From: an uncultured Clostridia bacterium
GTDB taxonomy: Bacteria > Bacillota > Clostridia > Oscillospirales > Acutalibacteraceae
Direction: 5' to 3'
Assembly (NCBI GenBank): GCA_947170465.1
Contig: CAMVTS010000017.1
Coordinates: 1-44,687 of the forward strand
Length of the DNA stretch: 44,687 nucleotides
In this document: positions 41,856 to 44,687 of the stretch, in pieces
How the letters are laid out: each line of letters starts with the position of its first letter
Position numbering within the stretch: position 1 is the first letter of the stretch
Program-made: the position numbers and the translations under genes
The notes under the pieces: generated by a model
Databases searched by the model: none
What the model saw: only the letters and a program-made list of their open reading frames with translations
Told to the model about the DNA's origin: nothing

Positions 41856-43448
41856 ATGAAAAAAATTATTTCACTGCTTCTTTGCGGTTTGCTTGCCGGC
41901 TCGGCAGTGCTCACCGGCTGCTCCGGCGGCGACGTGATGGACAAGCGCGAGACCAAGGCTTCCACCGACAAGTACCGCAACTACTATGAAATTTTCACCC
42001 AGTCCTTCTGCGATTCCAACAACGACGGCACCGGTGATTTGCAGGGTATTATCTCTCAGCTCGATTACCTCAACGACGGCGACCCGACCAAGGGTGACGA
42101 CCTTGGCATTGACGGTATCTGGCTGACGCCGATTATGCCGTCGAAGTCCTACCACAAGTACGACGTCGAGAATTACTACGACATCGACCCGGCGTTCGGT
42201 ACGCTCGACGACTTTGACAAGCTCGTCAAGGCGTGTCATGACAGGGGTATCAACCTGATTATTGACTTGGTGCTCAACCACATTTCCTCGCGCAATCCGC
42301 TATTTACGCAGGCGGCGTTTGAGGCGACGGACGGCAAGCTCGACGGCAACGCCAAGTACTTTGAAATCCACAAAAAGGATTATTTCAGCCCTGATACGCA
42401 GGTGATTGCGCTCGGCGACTACGCTTGCGAAGCAAATTTCTCCCTTGACATGCCCGAATGGAACCTCAATTCCAAAGAGACGCGCGAGGAGTTTACCAAA
42501 ATTGCCAAGTTCTGGCTCGACAGGGGCGTAGACGGCTTCCGTCTGGACGCCTGCAAGTACTACACCAACAAGGAGACCGACGGCAAGGAGTTCCTCGGCT
42601 GGTTCGTCAAGACCTGCCGCGGGATTAAGCCCGAATGTTACATCGTCGGCGAGACATGGTCGGACGATTCCGATATTTCCTACCTCTACCAGAGCGGCAT
42701 TGACAGCCAGTTTGCCTTCAAGTTCTCGGCAAATTCCGGCACCATCAATGAGTTCATCAATACCCAGAAGGGCAAGGCGCTTGTTTCCAAGGCGAGCAGC
42801 TATGAAAAGAAGATGCGCGAGGCGAATCCCGACGAAATTAACGCCATGTTCCTTTCCAATCATGACCAGACGCGTATCGGCAATGCCCTCGAATCCAAGG
42901 GACTCGATTACGAGAAGTTTGCTGCGGCGGTCTATATGCTGTTCCCCGGCAACTCCTTCACCTACTACGGCGAGGAAATCGGCATGACCGCGCCGTCACC
43001 GACCGGAGACGCGAATTTCCGTACACCGATGGTGTTCGACAGCGAAAACATGCAGAAGATTTCTGTTGACAGCCTCGGCGATACCTTTGAAGCGCCGAAG
43101 TACGGCGGCGTCAAGCAGCAGCTTGCCGACAAGGACAGCCTGCTCAATTTCTACCGCCGCATCATCAAGGCGAAGCTCCAGAATCCTGAAATCCAGCGCG
43201 CCAAGTCCATTGACCCGGTTGACGTGGGCGACGACAGGGTAGGCGCTTACACGCTCGAAAACGACGGCAGCACCGTGATGATTGTCCACAACTTTGACAC
43301 TGAGGAGACCAAAAACCTTGAAATCAAGTCCGACAAGCTGAGCAATCCGCAGATTGTCGCGGATTTCATCACCGCCAAGGACGCCAAAGCTGAATTAAAA
43401 GACGGCAAGCTCACCCTGCCGCCTCATTCCTCCGTCATTATCCGATAA
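41856..43448 (+). CDS. GH13 alpha-amylase-family lipoprotein
   Basis: A 530-aa glycoside hydrolase family 13 enzyme on the cell surface: lipobox LTGC with Cys22. All four conserved regions are present: DLVLNH (137-142), GFRLDACKY with nucleophile D231, the acid/base E266 in GETW and FLSNHD with D338. Domain C-like beta strands finish the protein (VMIVHNFDTEETKNLEI...PPHSSVIIR). The sequence 'YYEIFTQSFCDSNNDGTGDLQGI' is shared with maltodextrin-acting and oligo-1,6-type members. It probably trims starch fragments for the MalEFG importer. Start at 41856 after GAGGA; an upstream in-frame ATG (41814) would spoil the signal peptide. Confidence 0.94.
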   Translation: MKKIISLLLCGLLAGSAVLTGCSGGDVMDKRETKASTDKYRNYYEIFTQSFCDSNNDGTGDLQGIISQLDYLNDGDPTKGDDLGIDGIWLTPIMPSKSYHKYDVENYYDIDPAFGTLDDFDKLVKACHDRGINLIIDLVLNHISSRNPLFTQAAFEATDGKLDGNAKYFEIHKKDYFSPDTQVIALGDYACEANFSLDMPEWNLNSKETREEFTKIAKFWLDRGVDGFRLDACKYYTNKETDGKEFLGWFVKTCRGIKPECYIVGETWSDDSDISYLYQSGIDSQFAFKFSANSGTINEFINTQKGKALVSKASSYEKKMREANPDEINAMFLSNHDQTRIGNALESKGLDYEKFAAAVYMLFPGNSFTYYGEEIGMTAPSPTGDANFRTPMVFDSENMQKISVDSLGDTFEAPKYGGVKQQLADKDSLLNFYRRIIKAKLQNPEIQRAKSIDPVDVGDDRVGAYTLENDGSTVMIVHNFDTEETKNLEIKSDKLSNPQIVADFITAKDAKAELKDGKLTLPPHSSVIIR

Positions 43449-43454
43449 ACAACC

Positions 43455-43482
43455 AACCCCCGGAGCTCATGCTTCGGGGGTT
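43455..43482. terminator. Shared terminator of two converging genes
   Basis: A 12-bp stem with G-U pairing (AACCCCCGGAGC with GCTTCGGGGGTT, loop TCAT). The loop contains the stop codon of the reverse-strand gene, so its last codons form one arm. T-rich bases follow on both strands. Confidence 0.8.
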
Positions 43483-44687
43483 TCGTTGGCGATTTTCTTT
43501 TCCAGCTCCTCGCGTCCGACGGCGAGCATGAGCTTGATACGGTTTTCCTGGTTGACCTTCGGCGCGCCGGGGTCGTAGTCAATCGTGACGATATTGGCGT
43601 TGGGGTTGATTTCCTTGATACGGCGAATCGCGCCCTTGCCGTTGATATGATTCGGCAGACAGCCAAACGGCTGTGTACAGACGATATTTTCGTAGCCGGT
43701 TTCGGCAAGCTCCAGCATTTCGGCGGTCAGCAGCCAGCCTTCGCCCATTTTGCTGCCGTAGCCGATAACGCCCTTGACAAGCTCCTTGGTGTGCGCGTAC
43801 TGGTGAGGCGGCACAAAATTGAACCGCTTAGCCGCTTCAATCATCAGCGTTTCGAGCTTGGTGACGTAGTCGAGCAGTGCCTGACAGAATTTGTATTTCA
43901 GCCGGTTGCCGCCAAACATCTTGTAGTCCTCAATGCGGTTGTCGACCTTGAAGGAGGCAAAGCCCATCAAGCCGGGGAGGCAGACCTCGCAGTCCTGTTC
44001 CGCGAGAAAATCCTCCAGACCGTTGTTTGCCATCTTGGAATATTTAACGTAAATCTCACCGACAATGCCGACTTTGACCTTCGGCACGCGGTTGACCTCA
44101 ATCTTGGAGAAGTCCTTTGTCAGCTTGTGCAGGTTCTCGTCAATCTCCTCCAGTGTGTAGCCCTTGCCCTCAATGAGCATGTTGGCAATCCGCTCGCTCC
44201 ATGTCTCGACAAGCACCATGGTTTCGCCCTTGTTGACCTCGTAGGGCTTAATCTGGTTGGAGAGCAGCATGAGCTGGTCGCCATAGACCAGACCGCCGAC
44301 AAAGCGGCGAATCAGCGGCAGCGTCAGCGAGAAGCCGGGGTTATGCTCCATGCCGAAGGACAGCGAGATGACCGGCACAAATTCAAAGCCTGCCTTTTTC
44401 AGCGCCTTGCGCAGCAGGAAGATATAGTTGGACGCGCGGCAGCCGCCGCCGGTCTGGGTAATCATCAGGGCGGTCTTGTGCACGTCGTATTTGCCGCTTT
44501 GCAGGGCGTGGATAAACTGTCCAATCACCAGCAGCGCCGGATAGCACGTGTCGTTGTGGACGTACTTCAAGCCGGTCTGGGCGATTTCGGGACCTGTCGT
44601 TTCGAGCAGCTCCGCCTTGTAGCCGTAGTGTACGAACACGTTCTTGAGAATACGGAAGTGTATCGGCGCCATGTTGGGCATGAGAAT
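43467..44687 (-). CDS. 2-hydroxyacyl-CoA dehydratase activator-related protein (partial)
   Basis: The C-terminal ~406 residues of a larger protein; the frame stays open to the window edge, so the start lies outside. Sequence marks of the DUF2229/CoA-activase-associated region: NDTCYPALLVIGQFIHAL, TQTGGGCRASNYIFLLRKAL, VGIVGEIYVKYSKMANNGLEDFLAEQDCEV and QPFGCLPNHINGKGAIRRIKE. Conserved cysteines could hold an Fe-S cluster. Full-length relatives (about 1400 aa) carry two BadF-type ATPase domains ahead of this part. The family resembles activators of radical dehydratases, but its physiological reaction is not established. Confidence 0.85.
   Translation of the reverse strand: MLMPNMAPIHFRILKNVFVHYGYKAELLETTGPEIAQTGLKYVHNDTCYPALLVIGQFIHALQSGKYDVHKTALMITQTGGGCRASNYIFLLRKALKKAGFEFVPVISLSFGMEHNPGFSLTLPLIRRFVGGLVYGDQLMLLSNQIKPYEVNKGETMVLVETWSERIANMLIEGKGYTLEEIDENLHKLTKDFSKIEVNRVPKVKVGIVGEIYVKYSKMANNGLEDFLAEQDCEVCLPGLMGFASFKVDNRIEDYKMFGGNRLKYKFCQALLDYVTKLETLMIEAAKRFNFVPPHQYAHTKELVKGVIGYGSKMGEGWLLTAEMLELAETGYENIVCTQPFGCLPNHINGKGAIRRIKEINPNANIVTIDYDPGAPKVNQENRIKLMLAVGREELEKKIANETPEA

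Overview
The window looks like the chromosome of an anaerobic Clostridia member, probably Oscillospiraceae/Ruminococcaceae. The evidence is Gram-positive Shine-Dalgarno signals, lipoprotein signal peptides, an archaeal-type short ProS, a malE/F/G-plus-amylase locus, a 2-hydroxyacyl-CoA dehydratase activator relative and Tn4451-type mobile genes. It falls into two parts of clearly different base composition: an AT-rich mobile island (1 to about 12.2 kb) and a GC-richer core-like region (12.3 kb to the end).

Island. TnpV (157-513), a TnpW-like protein (7577-7837) and a TnpX-like large serine recombinase (7928-9601) mark a Tn4451-family element whose left end lies outside the window. Its cargo is a very unusual protein joining a GT4 glycosyltransferase to a degenerate NTPase-like segment and helical repeats (633-3698), and a TetR/ABC-ATPase/FtsX-permease operon (4183-6591). 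Between that operon and the recombinase lies an 856-bp segment bounded by an inverted repeat. It carries a consensus promoter, an attenuator-like leader and a 100-aa gene. To the right are an internally deleted AlbA_2 regulator and an IS3-family transposase. The AT-rich stretch stops at the 3' end of a CAU-anticodon tRNA gene (12238-12314).

Core part 1 (12.4-20.4 kb): DUF1015 protein, asparaginase, the TrkA/TrkH potassium system, an ApbE flavin transferase lipoprotein and a PflX-type radical SAM protein. The gaps hold composite repeats whose ends are inverted GTGATAAG/CCACTTACCACT arrays.

Phage-derived operon (20.6-31.1 kb): 17 tightly overlapping co-directional genes. They run from terminase small and large subunits, portal, protease, decoration and capsid through connectors to LysM, hub, spike, gp25-like, baseplate J and YmfQ proteins. 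There is no integrase, repressor, replication, lysis, tail sheath, recognisable tail tube or tape-measure gene. The operon is preceded by a perfect intrinsic terminator and a start-codon hairpin, and ends in a strong terminator. It resembles a domesticated DNA-packaging particle and is the best candidate here for an undescribed system.

Core part 2 (31.2-44.7 kb): proS, a mini-hairpin array, metA-pncB, a fold-back repeat element, murE (reverse), then a maltodextrin uptake and degradation locus (binding lipoprotein, two permeases, GH13 lipoprotein amylase). The window ends inside a dehydratase-activator-family gene on the reverse strand.
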